Assembly: GCF_040939455.1 (NCBI RefSeq)
Contig: NC_134112.1
Location: 67,535,001 to 67,599,000 of the forward strand
Length of the DNA: 64,000 nucleotides
Source: Microcebus murinus
Taxonomy: Eukaryota > Chordata > Mammalia > Primates > Cheirogaleidae
Direction of reading: 5' to 3'
This document shows positions 1 to 11,350 of the stretch, in pieces (the stretch's first letter is position 1; each line of letters opens with the position of its first letter). Position numbers and translations under genes: made by a program. Below the pieces are notes generated by a model, which was not told where the DNA came from, did no database searches, and worked only from the letters and a program-made list of their open reading frames with translations.

Positions 1-479
1 AGTGCAAGTGGTGAGGCATGCCTTGCAGACTATTCCCAAAGATGGTGTTAGCTCATGATATAAGAAAGTGAAAACCACTCCTTCCTTTAGTCACATTTTA
101 ACTTCTTCTTCATGGGTCAAAATCATAATTTTTCTGGATTATGGAGCCCTCCGGGTTCATGAAGGTGGGTTAGGTGTTTGGCTCTAGATTGATGCCACCC
201 TACACCTGTGTTCATGTCACCTCTCTCTCTGTGCTGGCTGGCACTCCTCCGTTAGCAACCGTGGGCTCCACTTCTTTCCTCTTGCTCCTAAGCATGACTT
301 CCCCAGCCCCTGTGCTCATTGCCACTCTGCCTGCTTGGCTGCACCTTCTTTCTCCTTCCTCTCTCTCCCAGGCTTCACCTGCACTTCTCCACGTGGGCGC
401 CATCAGGCCAACCAGGGGAGTGCTGTGAGCTGACCTGTCACAGGTAGAGCTCTCCTGGAAGGAGGCAAGTCAGGTCTTT
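1..479. other. Unannotated intergenic sequence
   Basis: No exon, RNA gene or clear repeat was recognised. A pyrimidine-rich stretch at 200-370 opens short ORFs on both strands that look like chance. Confidence 0.5.
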
Positions 480-960
480 TCCCTTCTCAGCTCAGAATGC
501 TCCAATGAGTCCCTATTTCACCCAGAGCAAAAGCCCAAACCCTTCCCAGATCTAAAGAGGCCCACACAACCTGGCCCCCACTAACTCGTTCTCTATGGCT
601 CTCTCTCTTGCTCACTCTGATCCTGGCCTCCCTGCTGCCCATGTGCAAGCCAGGCATGCTCCCAGCGTGGGGCCTCTGCATTTGCTCTCCTACCTGGAGC
701 TCTCTTCCCCTGGGTGCCACGGGACTCACGTTCGTCATTGCTTTCACATCTGCTCAAATGTAGGCCTTCCACAGCCAAACCTTCCCCAACTGGCCTACTC
801 TCTACTGGGACCCACTCTTTCCCTCTTCTCTCTCCCTTCCCTACTTTGGTTTTCTTCCCAGCAGGATTTTCATCTCTTTCATGCACTGATGAATGCCCAG
901 CACCTTGGTAAGTGTTGAGCAGACTGTAGGTGCACATTAAATAGCTCAGGAGTGAATTTT
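480..960 (+). repeat. L2 (LINE2) 3' fragment
   Basis: The order of features follows the L2 3' end: AGAGCAAAAGCCCAAACCC, then GGCCTCTGCATTTGC, then CTGCTCAAATGTAGGCCTTC. ORFs across it are shadows of the repeat. Divergence is high, as expected for a pre-eutherian element. Confidence 0.75.
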
Positions 961-1947
961 TCATATCTCCTAGAATCATGAAATCTTCAGATGGGCTAAG
1001 CTATCTTTACCAGGACTTGGTCTCTGAGGTCTTTTTATTGTTTCTATGTTGCCAGTTATTACAGCCGGTTGAGAGATCTGATTGCTCAAGGATTACTCCT
1101 GTGCCAGGAAGCTGAAGGTGTGACATGGAAAAGTCCCTAGTGTTAAGGACCATGACAGTCAGTCACGCTAGGTCAGGGGCAAGTTGGAACATAGCAGGCC
1201 AAGAGTCTTTGGTCAGTCTACATGAGAACTTCTAGAAGTCTGTCCCACCTGCCCCAAATCTACCTCCAGGCTAGGCACCAAGGCCCATACGCTAATACTG
1301 GTGTCTCTGATAGATGAACCCCACACCTTCCCCCGCAGGAGCAGATCACCCAACTTCCCTAATAATAAGAGGCCTCAGTTTGGACAGTCATCAGAATGGA
1401 GCCCTCTTAGCACCTGCACCTTAAAAGAGAAGCCTGAGATTAGTGAGGGGTGAAACTCGAAGACTTAGACTAGCTGCCTACTCCCTTCTTTGTGCCCAGA
1501 CCTGACGGGAGGGTATTTTCCCTGGATGACTCTTCTACAGCCTGGGGTAGAGGCTGGGTCATCTGTGCAGACACGGCAGGTGGCATGGCAGGTGTCCTTC
1601 TCCCCCCATTCTGCATGGCTCTGCAGAGCAGTCCCTGGGCACAGTTGCAAGAAGGCATGAAGAGCTGAGTCAGGGCTCTCTTCAGGTCGTCCAGAGCCCT
1701 CTCAGCAAGACTCGTCAGCTGTGCTGGCAGGCCGTGGTGCTGCATCTGGCATTGTTATTCTGAGGTTTTATTTCTTGACTTCAAAAATGAGCATATTCTG
1801 AGATCGGTTAAACACCCTAAACCCTGTATCCAGATAACTGTAAGGAACTCAACACCGATGGCCCCTTTTCCTGTTTATTTTCTTAAAAAGTCCTGGCCTC
1901 TGAAAATTCTTTGTCCTCCCTCCCTCCCCCCCTCCTCTTTCTCTCTC

Positions 1948-1955
<8 letters not shown>
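961..1955. other. Unannotated intergenic sequence
   Basis: Mixed-composition single-copy-looking DNA. No splice-flanked ORF or known repeat was recognised. Confidence 0.5.

Positions 1956-1960
<5 letters not shown>

Positions 1961-2026
<66 letters not shown>
1961..2026 (+). repeat. (CT)29 then (GT)4 microsatellite
   Basis: An uninterrupted CT array runs 1961-2018 and passes into GT at 2019-2026. It is preceded by an impure C/T-rich stretch from 1915. The array creates low-complexity Arg-Glu and Ser-Leu ORFs that are not genes. Confidence 0.98.
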
Positions 2027-2027
<1 letters not shown>

Positions 2028-2691
2028 CACACATACACATACTTAGCAAAGTCCTTCTCCATCTTTACTGGTCCAGAGCCTCTGGGACACAACACATGAG
2101 ATTTCTACTGCTGGTCCAATGAAGACCTTGGGAATGTTCTTGTCCTTCCTAACTAGGATCGCCTGACTCAAGCCCCATATGACTTATGTTTGCCCAAAAT
2201 GGGCCATTTCCCTGACATAAGATTCCAAGGTAAGGTTTGCTAATTTGGGTTTACTGATTTCACTAATACTGCTCAATGTGTGCGTATAACTAAGAGAAAA
2301 AAAAGTTTAATAATGTTAATTATTGATGAAAATGAACAAAAGGATACCAATATGGGTTACTGTGAGTTGATATAAATAGGAGTTGTGAGGCATATCCGGG
2401 AAGGAGAACATTTTTAACGTCAGGACTTTATACCTGGAATTTTGTCTTTCTGATTTTCTCCTTTCTCTCTTATTCCTTCTCTCTCCATTTTTTTGAGCCT
2501 CTCTTTCTCTCTATCATCAAGTTTTTTGTGATGATTTTGCTAATTGACATTGTACTGTTAATTTTACAAAGCAAGGAAATGTTTGGTTTGTTTGCCTGTA
2601 TTTGATTAGCTATTATTATGAGTTCATTCAAATATATATTGATGCAATATTTTTTGCTTTTTTTGCTTTTAAAATATTTCTTTTCTTTCTT

Positions 2692-2972
2692 TCTTTTTTT
2701 TTTTTTTTGAGACAGAGTCTTGCTCTGTCACCAGGGCTAGAGTGGCATGGCATCAGCCTAGCTCATACCAACCTCAAACTCCTGAGCTCAAGTAATCCTC
2801 CTGCCTCAGCCTCCCGAGTAGCTGGGACTGCGGGTCTACACCACCATGCCTAGCTAATTTTTTCTATTTTTGGTAGAGATGGGGTTTCACTCTTGCTCAG
2901 GTTGGTCTGGAACTCCTGACCTCAAGCCTACCAGAGCACTAAGATTATAGGCATGAGCCACCACGCCCGGCC
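2692..2972 (-). mobile_element. Alu (strepsirrhine type), antisense
   Basis: A poly-T tail at about 2693-2709 is followed by GAGACAGAGTCTTGCTCTG, and the element ends GCCACCACGCCCGGCC, the reversed Alu start. The flanks (AAATATTTC and AATATTTTC) suggest a decayed target duplication. Confidence 0.95.
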
Positions 2973-4129
2973 AATATTTTCTAAAATAGTGTTAGAATCT
3001 GATATATGCAAATCTCCTGCATGGATTTACACTCAAAGATTCATTGCTTTTTAACATTATTATGCCTGTTGGTATAATCCAGTAGCACATGTGATAGTTT
3101 TCTTTTACTAGAATAGAAAATATAACCAAAATTATAATTAAGGCAATTGATTGAACAATGCATGGAATATATAATATAATAACCTCATACTTAGATATTA
3201 CTAATTATAATTCAATATAATTAACTCTTTTAAAATTATCCATTATTATTTATTTGGACCCAAAGAAAGCATACTATGAGGCTTTTGGCTGTCTGCCTAG
3301 ACATTTTAGTGTGGATGATAAAACAATGCCAAATTCTATAGTAGTATATTATATATATGTATACACAGACATTTAATTTCTTTTGACAGATTTTCTCCCC
3401 GTATGAGGCAAATGTTCCACCTTATCAATTAAAACCTGTTAGTGAAACTGCTCATTTGAGTAGGGAAATCATGAAGTACATGTAATACTCTGAGGTTTAA
3501 TAAGCAGTTTCTGGAAAGTTGCATGGCTGTTGTAGTGTAACTATTACTACAAGGTTGTTATTATTTGATTAGCTCACTGCAGAGGAGTCTTCAGAGATTC
3601 TGCCATGGATCACTGTCTGCATTTAATAGTTTCTCTCCCTGATTACAGGAGTAATGCAGCAGTAAACCCTGAAGGCTCAGCCCAGGAATGTTGCCATCTC
3701 ATGCCCTTAGGAAGCCTCCCAGGTGTAATTAACTCTTTATGAATTTTCCTACTTGTTGATGATTTCAGAAACAACTCTTGGATGTGCAGAAGAAGTAGAA
3801 TCAGTTTCTTGCATAGTTAGAAACCTAGACAGAAAGTCATTTTTTGGTGACAGATCTCTGTCAGTTACAAGCAACCCCTCTCTTGTTGTCTTTTCCCTCA
3901 GACCCAGGCCTAGATGCACCTGAAATGCCAAGAAAGGAGAAATTAACAAGTGGTTAAAGATGGGATCAAGAAAGATGTAGCCTTGAACTCAACCTTCAAG
4001 ACTGAGTAGAGTGTTTAAGAAATAACATTCATACTTAATTATTTTAATTATATAAAGGAATCATATTATATAAATTTTAATTATATAAAGGAATTATGGC
4101 AAAAATATAGACAACAAAGAAGATTGAAA
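2973..4129. other. AT-rich intergenic sequence
   Basis: The segment 3100-3370 is strongly AT-rich. No gene or confident repeat was found. A 20-base direct repeat occurs at 4042-4094 and is listed separately. Confidence 0.5.
4042..4094 (+). repeat. 20-bp direct repeat, spacing 33
   Basis: TTTTAATTATATAAAGGAAT occurs at 4042-4061 and again, identical, at 4075-4094. It looks like a local slippage duplication in AT-rich DNA. Confidence 0.9.
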
Positions 4130-4400
4130 GATACAAAATCTTTAGTAATTGTCCTTATATATAATACTGGGATGAACATCCTTGTGCATAAATTTTGGAT
4201 GTTGTCTCTAATCAGAGATAAATTTTGATTTTTCAGAGTCAGAGATAAATTCTAAAATTCTTAGGATAAATTCTGAGCACTGAAATAGTTGGGTCTAAGG
4301 TTTCTGAAACTTAATAACTAAATTGCCTTCCAAAGGGGTCATACTAATTTGTCTTTCTGTATGCCATGTATGAATCATCAAAGCCCCTATACGATCAGAC
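4130..4400 (-). mobile_element. Old L1 (L1M type) ORF2-end fragment, antisense
   Basis: Phrases such as GGGATGAACATCCTTGTGCA and AATTGCCTTCCAAAGGGGTC are the antisense form of the L1 ORF2 C-terminal region. Strong divergence and small internal duplications (AGAGATAAATT) mark it as ancient. Confidence 0.6.
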
Positions 4401-4680
4401 AGAAGTGGGATGAGTAGGGTTGCCCTTCTAAGTAGACACACTGAAAGCCATGTTCAGGTAAACAATGCTATTGTTTCTCCAGAGTCTTACGGAGCAATGG
4501 TTTGGGAATGTTTTTGCAGCCAAATTATGTACCACACGAGAATTTCTTCTTTACTTTGCTATCAATCCCTGGGATTCTTCTATTTGTCTTTCTTAGTGGT
4601 GTATGTTTTACTTAATTTTACCAAAATCTTGATCAAAACCTTATTCAACACCCACCAGGGTAGCTATTAAGAAAAAGTAC

Positions 4681-4860
4681 AGCCAGGCGTGGTGGCTCAC
4701 TCCTATAATCCTAGCACTCTGGGTGGCCAAGGCAGGAGAATTGCTTGCGCCCAGGAGTTTGGGGTTGCTGTGAGCTAGGCTGATGCCATGGTACTCTAGC
4801 CCAGACAGCAGAGCAAGACTGTCTCAAAAAAAAAAAAAAAAAGAAAGAAAGAAAGAAAAA
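4681..4860 (+). mobile_element. Short Alu-derived monomer
   Basis: It starts CCAGGCGTGGTGGCTCAC, jumps from the left-arm B-box region straight to the right-arm GAGTTTGGGGTTGCTGTGAG, and ends in poly-A with AAAG units. It is either an internally deleted Alu or a fused monomer; the strepsirrhine right arm favours deletion. Confidence 0.8.
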
Positions 4861-5455
4861 AGAAAAAATATAAATAATAAGTGTTGGTGAGGATATAAAA
4901 ATATTGGAACCCTAATGCACAAAATGCTAAACATAGAGTTTGCATATGACCCAGCAAGTCTATAGATATATATTCAAGAGAATTGGAATTGAAATCGTAT
5001 GTCCACACAAAAACTTGCATACAAATGTTCATAATAGCGTTATTCCTAATATCCAAAATGTAAAAACAACCCAATGTCTTATCAACTGATGAATTGATTT
5101 AAAAAATTTCTGGTATATCCATAAAATGGAATATTACTTAGTACTAAAAAAGATTTATGTACTGACATGCTACAACATGGATGAATCTTGAAAACATTAT
5201 GCTAAGTGAAAGAAGCCTGTCACAAAAAGCCACACATGTTATAATTCCTTTTGTATAAAATGTTCAGAATAGGCAAATCCACTGAAACAGAAAGTAGACC
5301 AGTGGTTGCCAGGGGATAGAGGAAGGCAACGTAGAGAGTGGTTGCTAATGGGGTTAGGTTTCTTTCTGAGATGATGAAATGTTTCAAAATTAGATAGTTA
5401 TGGTTGCACAATTCTGTGACTATACTAGAAGCCACTGAATTAAACGCTTAAAATC
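4861..5455 (+). mobile_element. Old L1 3'-end fragment
   Basis: The text follows the L1M 3' ORF2/3'UTR order: GGAATATTACTTAGTACTAA, then ACATGGATGAATCTTGAAAA, then CATTATGCTAAGTGAAAGAA, then AGTGGTTGCCAGGGGATAG. No open reading frame survives. Confidence 0.85.
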
Positions 5456-5960
5456 CTTATTCAACACAAATGAAGACATAATATCCACACAGAGACATGC
5501 ACATGAGTGTTTATAGCATCATTGTTCAAAATGGCCTCAAACTAGAATAACCCAAATGTCCATCAGCAGGTGAATAGATAAACAAAATTACCTACAATGA
5601 AATACTATGCAGCAAGAAAATGAAACAAAGTACTAATACGTAGAACACAAATGAAGCTTGAAAACATAATGCTAAGTGGAAGAAGCCATGTGTAGTCCCT
5701 TTCATATGAAATGTCCAGAAAAGGCAATTTTGTAGGGATGGAATAAAATCAGTGGTTGCATAGAGTAGGGGCCAGGGTAAGGATCTACTTTAATGGACAC
5801 TGGGGAACTTTATGGGGTTATCAAAACATCCTAAAAACTTGGTTTTAGTGATGATCATACTAACTCTATACATTCATTAAAAAATCTTTGACTTATACAT
5901 TTATAATGAGTGAATTTTGTGGTCTATAATTAGACCTCAATAAAGCTGTTAAAAATAAAT
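5456..5960 (+). mobile_element. Second old L1 3'-end fragment, tandem to the first
   Basis: It restarts upstream in the same L1 order (TCCACACAGAGACATGCACA, then AAATGTCCATCAGCAGGTGA) and again reaches AATGCTAAGTGGAAGAAGCC and ATCAGTGGTTGCATAGAG. It is a separate or locally duplicated copy, head to tail with the previous fragment. Confidence 0.8.
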
Positions 5961-6470
5961 ACTTATGAGCAGACTTGGCTATGAATGTCTCTTGGACATT
6001 CCCAAAATTCCTTGCTGTAAGGATAAACATTCTCTACATGCCATAGGGTCTGAGTGGAAGAGGGGTTACAAAAATGTTTTGAGCAATGGCAGCCTCAGAG
6101 CCCTCCTCGAGAAATTGGTTTAATGGGAACAGCTCTCATTCGGATGTCCCAGAGCCCATGTATTTCTGAAGCAGTAAGATCCCTGCATTGTTACAGCTGG
6201 CATGTGCCTCTTGTCTGTATACACTTTGCAGGCTCTGGGAAACTTATGCGTAGAGGCAAGCATTAAGAGTAGAGGAAACTCAAGACAATTCTCAAGTCAC
6301 AGAAATCAGGACATTCCTCCCTTTCGTAATGAAAGTTTCTCCTAATTAAACAAGATTAGGCAAAATGAACACAGACTTCATTTATAGAGTCTACTTGACC
6401 ATCCTAATGTAGATAATGGAGTAATTCAGGACTTTCAGGAAAGAACACCTTTTCCCACACATGTACATAA

Positions 6471-6502
6471 ACACACACATACACACGCACACACACACTC
6501 AT
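6471..6502 (+). repeat. Impure (CA)n microsatellite
   Basis: ACACACACATACACACGCACACACACAC interrupts intergenic DNA. Interruptions suggest low mutability. Confidence 0.9.
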
Positions 6503-6559
6503 ACAGTGCACCTCTCTGGCTCTGCAATGGCTGAGATTCTTCTAACCATGGACAATATG

Positions 6560-6760
6560 GTATGACTGTGTGCTCTTATGCCAGACTACTTGAGTTTGAA
6601 TCCTGGCTCCAACACTTACTGGGTTTGTGGCCTTGGGCAAGGTGTAACCTCTCTGTGCCTCAGTCTCCTCATCTGTAAAATGGGGATAGCATAGGATTTT
6701 TGTGAGGATTAAATAGGTTAATGCATGTAAAGTGCTTAAAATATTGCCAGAAACATGTTA
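6560..6760 (+). mobile_element. MIR SINE, sense
   Basis: It contains GTGGCCTTGGGCAAGGTGTA, CTCATCTGTAAAATGGGGAT and TGAGGATTAAATAGGTTAAT in order, which is the MIR core and L2-like tail. Confidence 0.9.
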
Positions 6761-6774
6761 ACTGCTCTGTATAT

Positions 6775-6960
6775 ATCAACTATATTCAGGCCTGGGTTCC
6801 AATAAGTACTAGTGTTATGATCTTGGGGAGTGTTTTTATCTCTCTGAACCTCACCTTGGTCATGTGTAAAATGGAATAATAACTCTGTACTTCTTACTTC
6901 TCAGGATCATTGTGAAAGTCTCATAAAATAATGTGTGGATAATGCCTCAAAAAGCAGCAA
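6775..6960 (+). mobile_element. Second MIR SINE, sense, diverged
   Basis: The MIR order recurs directly downstream: TTATGATCTTGGGGAG, CTCTGAACCTCACCTTGGTC, TGTGTAAAATGGAATAAT. It forms a head-to-tail pair with the preceding MIR. Confidence 0.7.
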
Positions 6961-7059
6961 CCCTATGTAAATATCTGGCTATTTTCTTATTCAGGTGTGC
7001 ACCAATGGTGTGGGAGCCCAGTGGTGCTCATGCTTGTTAAGGGATCAGAAGATTATTTC

Positions 7060-7370
7060 CTCCTTTGTGTAGCGAATTCCTTCTAGTTCAAGTCCCAGCT
7101 TACATGTCACTTCTGTAGGAAAACCTCCCCGACCTCCCTCACACCCAATATTTGTGTTAGGTGCCCCTTCTACACCCTCCTAACAAACTGTATCTCCCCT
7201 TGTCATTGCATTTGTGTATGTATTGCCAATATTTGCTTACTTGTCTGATTGGGGGATCCTTGAAGATAAAGATAACTGTCTGTTTGGCTCGTATTTACAT
7301 CCTTAGCATTTAGCACAATGTCTAGCACATAATACGTGCTCAATAGACATCTGTTTAATGAACTCAAGAA
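7060..7370 (+). mobile_element. L2 3' fragment
   Basis: It runs from CAAGTCCCAGCTTACATGTC through TTTAGCACAATGTCTAGCAC to GTGCTCAATAGACATCTGTT, the L2 3' terminus. Confidence 0.8.
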
Positions 7371-7489
7371 AAAAAAAGGGCCCACTATCCACTGGACATA
7401 TTCACTTCAGTGATGTTTCAAAGGCATCTCACTTTTACTATGTTCAAACTTGAATGGCTCTAACTTATTTAACTTACTTATTACTTATC

Positions 7490-7950
7490 TAACTTAACCC
7501 TCTACCTTATTTTCTATTCTCTCCTTGCCCTCACTCACTCTGCTCTGTGCCGTTCCCAAAATATACCAGGCATGCTTCTACCTCGGAGCCTTTGCATGTG
7601 CCGTTCCCTCTTTCTGGAATACCATTCTACATCCACATACCTTTTTCCTCACCTCCTTCAGAGTTATGCACAAATATTCTGTTTTTAATGAGGCTTCCCC
7701 TGGCTACTCTTAGAAAATAACAACCCATTCTCCCTTCCTGATCCTCTCTTCCTACTTTATTTTTCTCCGTAGCTCTTGCCACCATCTACATACTATGTAT
7801 TTATTTGTTTGTTACCTGTCTCCCCTCACTAGCTTGTAAGCTCCCTGAGAACAGGGATTTTTGTCAGTTTTGTTCATTGCTTTAGCCCCAGTGTCTAGGG
7901 ACACTGGCACACAATAGGCATTCAGTAAATATTGTTTGAATGAATACATC
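7490..7950 (+). mobile_element. L2 3' fragment, well preserved
   Basis: It runs from TTGCCCTCACTCACTCTGCT through GGAGCCTTTGCATGTGCCGT, CTTGTAAGCTCCCTGAGAAC and AGGCATTCAGTAAATATTGT to TTTGAATGAATAC. The ORF across it is a relic. Confidence 0.9.
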
Positions 7951-7999
7951 TTAAACAGAGTATGTGATATAAAATGGAACATTTCCTTTATGACTTGGG

Positions 8000-8180
8000 G
8001 TCATCTCTATCTAGGAAGGCTTTCCTGACCACCTCTTTCTTCTGTACTCATCCAAGCACAGTTTTTCACTTTTTCCTCTTCACTACTCCTATTCCTTGCA
8101 CAAGTTTTTATAGTTGGATTCATCACATTTAATTCTAATTTATTTATAAACATGTCTGCTTTCCTTCCCATGCTGTAGTC
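8000..8180 (+). mobile_element. L2 partial fragment
   Basis: AGGCTTTCCTGACCACCTCT begins the usual post-TCAAATGT segment of L2, followed by a decayed tail to TCTCCTCAGGTCAG. With the two preceding copies this makes three L2 pieces within 1.2 kb. Confidence 0.65.
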
Positions 8181-8642
8181 TCCTCAGGTCAGTATTGTAA
8201 TCTATTTCTAAATTGTCATTTGAGCAGCATCCAGAACTTGCTCGACACCAGCGAAACGTCAGTTGGAACGAATTGCCCATATTGAAAAGAGTAGATGCAG
8301 ATGCGGAGTGTGGGATGGGGTGACTGATTTAATTTGTCATTCTGCTGTTTGCGGTTTATGTCCCCATCCCTTTCTGCTTACTGAATTGTGGCATCAGAAA
8401 CTTCTCTTCGGCATGTGGAAGTCCTCAGGAAGAACAAGTAACTGTTTGCCCATCTCCTCCACCTTCTAGTCCCCTACACTGGACAGGCTCCCACATAATT
8501 CTGGGGAGCTCTAGAATTATGTCCTTGAATGCTCCAAGGGTGAAGAACCAAGGGTAGCAGCTTCTTGCCCCTCCTCTCCCTCCAGTACCCCCCTCCATCC
8601 AAGGCTGCTGACAGGACTGGCCAGTCCCATACCTGTTTCCCA
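8181..8642. other. Unannotated intergenic sequence
   Basis: No gene or repeat was recognised, except that bases 8507-8534 recur at 10431-10458 with two mismatches. Confidence 0.5.
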
Positions 8643-8654
8643 TCTTCCTTTCTT

Positions 8655-8979
8655 TCTTTTCTTCCGCTGCCGCCCTCCCCCCCCCCCCCCCCCCCCCGAG
8701 ATAAGGTCTAGCTCTGTTGCCCAGGCTAGAGTGCAGTGGCATCATCATAGCTTACAGCAACCTCCAACTGCTGGCTCAAGCAATTCTCCTGCCTCAATCT
8801 CCCTAATAGCTGGCGCTACAGGCACGTACCACCACGCCAGGCTAATGTTTCTATTTTTTGTAGAGATGGAGTCTCACTGTTGCTCAGGCAAGTCTTTAAC
8901 TCCTGACCTCAAACAATCCTCTTACCGCAGCCTCCCAAAGTGCTAGGATTACAGGAATGAGCCAATGCACCCAGATGCT
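8655..8979 (-). mobile_element. Alu, antisense, with a poly-G tail
   Basis: The Alu body starts GAGATAAGGTCTAGCTCTG at 8698 and ends near 8974. Where the antisense poly-T should be there are 21 consecutive C (8677-8697), preceded by CTTCCGCTGCCGCCCT. A 12-base target duplication, TCTTCCTTTCTT, flanks the insertion at 8643-8654 and 8980-8991, so the odd tail belongs to the insertion. Confidence 0.9.
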
Positions 8980-9404
8980 TCTTCCTTTCTTAAAATAGGA
9001 TCCTCAAGACTCTTCCCCAAGCCTCATTCCCTTCTCATGGGCTCTTCCTTTGAGGGTCTTATCTCCTCCAGTTCTACTTGTGAAAATGCCATCAAACTTA
9101 TGATTTTAGGACTATTGAGTATGAAGTACCTTCTCTACAACCTAAAATTTGCTTTTCCAAACTTACCATTGGCAAACTATCTTCACAATTTCTACCCTAT
9201 CCGTTTACTGCCTGTATTATTGACTTAATGTTTTAAAAAAATCAATGTTTTCCCACTTAGCCAAGGAAATAAATTAACAAGATCAAGAGTTTGTTGGGCA
9301 ATATTTTTTTCTAAAACATATCAACATAAATTTTAAAAAGTTTCCATGTAGACCACCTAAAATTGTATTGTGGACTATATCTTGGAAGTTTTGAATTTAG
9401 CACA

Positions 9405-9500
9405 GTATCCTCACTTTACAGAGGAGGAAGCTGAGAAGCAAAGAGGCCAAATGACACAATTGAGGCCCCGTTTCCAGGCAGCAGTCACGCTTTGATTTGC
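9405..9500 (-). mobile_element. MIR fragment, antisense
   Basis: CCTCACTTTACAGAGGAGGA and AAGCTGAGAAGCAAAGAGGC match the reversed MIR core. Confidence 0.7.
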
Positions 9501-10590
9501 ACGCCACCTCACCTGCAGCCCCAAGCCCTCTTCAGAGCCCGGGTCTAGCTTTCCCAATGACTGTACTTGCTCTCACTTCTTAGATACGCAGTATCATCCA
9601 CCTTCCTATTATTCCTATTATCTACCCAGACTCCAGGCATCTCTGATTCTTGCACTGCCACATCCAAGTGGCTGAGTCTGTCTGCCTCACTCCCTCGTTA
9701 TCTGAGCTGTCGGTGGCAAGGTGGCCCGGTCGAACACAAATGGCAGCCATCTCTCTCACCTCTAAGCTCCCATAGTGCTTTGTATGTTTTAATTTTGTGG
9801 TGTTTATTACACATACTGTCCTCATATCTGTTCTTTCACGTTTTATCTGTAATTTTTTTTAAGGGAAGGAATTTAATGAACCTCTACAGTTTCTCATACA
9901 TACCCACCATGCTCTGGGTATGCATGCTTGAGTGAATGACTGAAGGAATGAATAAGTCAATAGAGGGATGGATGAATCAGTTATCTATAATTAAGGCAGG
10001 ATAAAAGCAGCATGGGTTGTTATAATTTTAAAATAATTCTTTGGTTAATATTTCCATTGCAATTTTAAAAAAAAACATAAATAAGTTTTCTTGATGGTTT
10101 ATGACTCAAAGGCAGTATCAGTATACAGTCAGTTGATCTTGGCTCCAGGTATGAAATATAAGCCATTCCCCATTCAGAGATAACTATAAAAATTCACTTA
10201 TTATTGGCCACAGATGACTTATAATAAAGGTACAATCTGTTAGTCAAATAATTAGCCTATTTGAAGGATAAGCAGGAGGATAATTAATAAATATGTTAAT
10301 TGTTCTTTTAGGCTATGGACACTGCCAGCGTCCAGCTTTTAACTCTAGCACATACACTGCTATGGTGGTAATAGTATATGTCTGCAATATTGTTATTATG
10401 ACACATTATTTACAAACCAGTAAGTTGAGAAGCTCTAGAAATATGTCCTTGAATACTCTTGTCTTATGCTAACTGGAATGCCAGTTTCTTCTGTCTTTGC
10501 CTAATTAATTGAAAAAATCAAGTTTTTCATCTCTAATGTGTTATCTTTCCTGTTTCTTGGGAAATAACCTGGGAATCTTCATTTAACTGT
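9501..10590. other. Unannotated intergenic sequence
   Basis: The part 9560-9950 may be a decayed L2 (it ends GAGTGAATGACTGAAGG). The rest is AT-rich with no recognised element. Confidence 0.4.
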
Positions 10591-10595
10591 CATTA

Positions 10596-11150
10596 CCGGC
10601 ATGTTAGTCAGGCAGCTTCAGAGAGACAGAACCAGTAGGATATAGAGAGCAATAGTGAGACGTGATTTATTAGAGGGGATTGGCTCGTGTAATTATGGAG
10701 ACTGAGAAGTCTCCATACAACAGGCTGTCCCCAAGCTGGAGACCCTGGGATGCTGGTGGTGTGGCTCAGTCCAAGTCTGAAAGCCTTGGAACCAGGGAAG
10801 CTGATGGTACAACGTTAGCAGAGATCAAAGGCCTGAGAAGCTGGTGGGTGCTGGTGTAAGTCCTGGAGTCCAACGGCTTGGAGTTGTTGTCCGGGGACAA
10901 GAGAGGAAGAGTATGTACCAACTCCAGCAGACATATCTGCTGGTTCTCCGTTTTTGTTCTCTCTGGGCCCCCAGCAGATTGGATGTGCCCACCCCCATGG
11001 AGGGCGGTTCTTCCCCACCTAGTCCACTCAGGCTTGCATGCTAATCTCCTCTGCAAACACCCTCACAGACAAACCCCAAAACAATGCTTTACCGGGTTTC
11101 TTGGTGTTCCTTAATCCAAATTGACACCTGAAATTAATGATCATAACAGG
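10596..11150 (-). mobile_element. Old interspersed repeat, antisense (family not named)
   Basis: It runs GTTAGTCAGGCAGCTTCAGA, ATTGGCTCGTGTAATTATGG, ACACCCTCACAGACAAACCC, then GACACCTGAAATTAATGATC. I recognise these as the two ends and the middle of a common placental repeat about 550 bp long, but I cannot name it with certainty. A sense copy of the same family lies at 40403-40952. Confidence 0.7.
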
Positions 11151-11239
11151 TGTCTCTGATGCGGGTGGTCCACAGGCCACACTTTGAGTAATCCCACACA
11201 AGACTGTAAGCATTTCAAGACTGAAAGCCACGCTTCACT

Positions 11240-11310
11240 CATTTGGATCTCCAAGAGCTGCAAGGTGCCTATACATAGTAGACATTCAATAAATGAATAA
11301 ATCGAACTAA
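11240..11310 (+). mobile_element. L2 3' terminal stub
   Basis: CATAGTAGACATTCAATAAATGAATAAAT is the L2 terminus, cut short on its left. Confidence 0.6.
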
Positions 11311-11324
11311 TGGCCTCAGCTACT

Positions 11325-11350
11325 CTGTGTGTGTGTGTGTGTGTGTGTGT
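11325..11350 (+). repeat. (GT)13 microsatellite
   Basis: A pure TG/GT array follows the L2 stub. Confidence 0.95.

Noticed and set aside
593..979. 128-codon minus ORF and 107-codon plus ORF
   Set aside because: Both fall on an L2 3' fragment.
1849..2099. Arg-Glu and Ser-Leu repeat ORFs
   Set aside because: These are translations of the (CT)n microsatellite.
4681..4860. tRNA-derived SINE or tRNA gene
   Set aside because: The sequence is Alu/7SL-derived; there is no tRNA cloverleaf.
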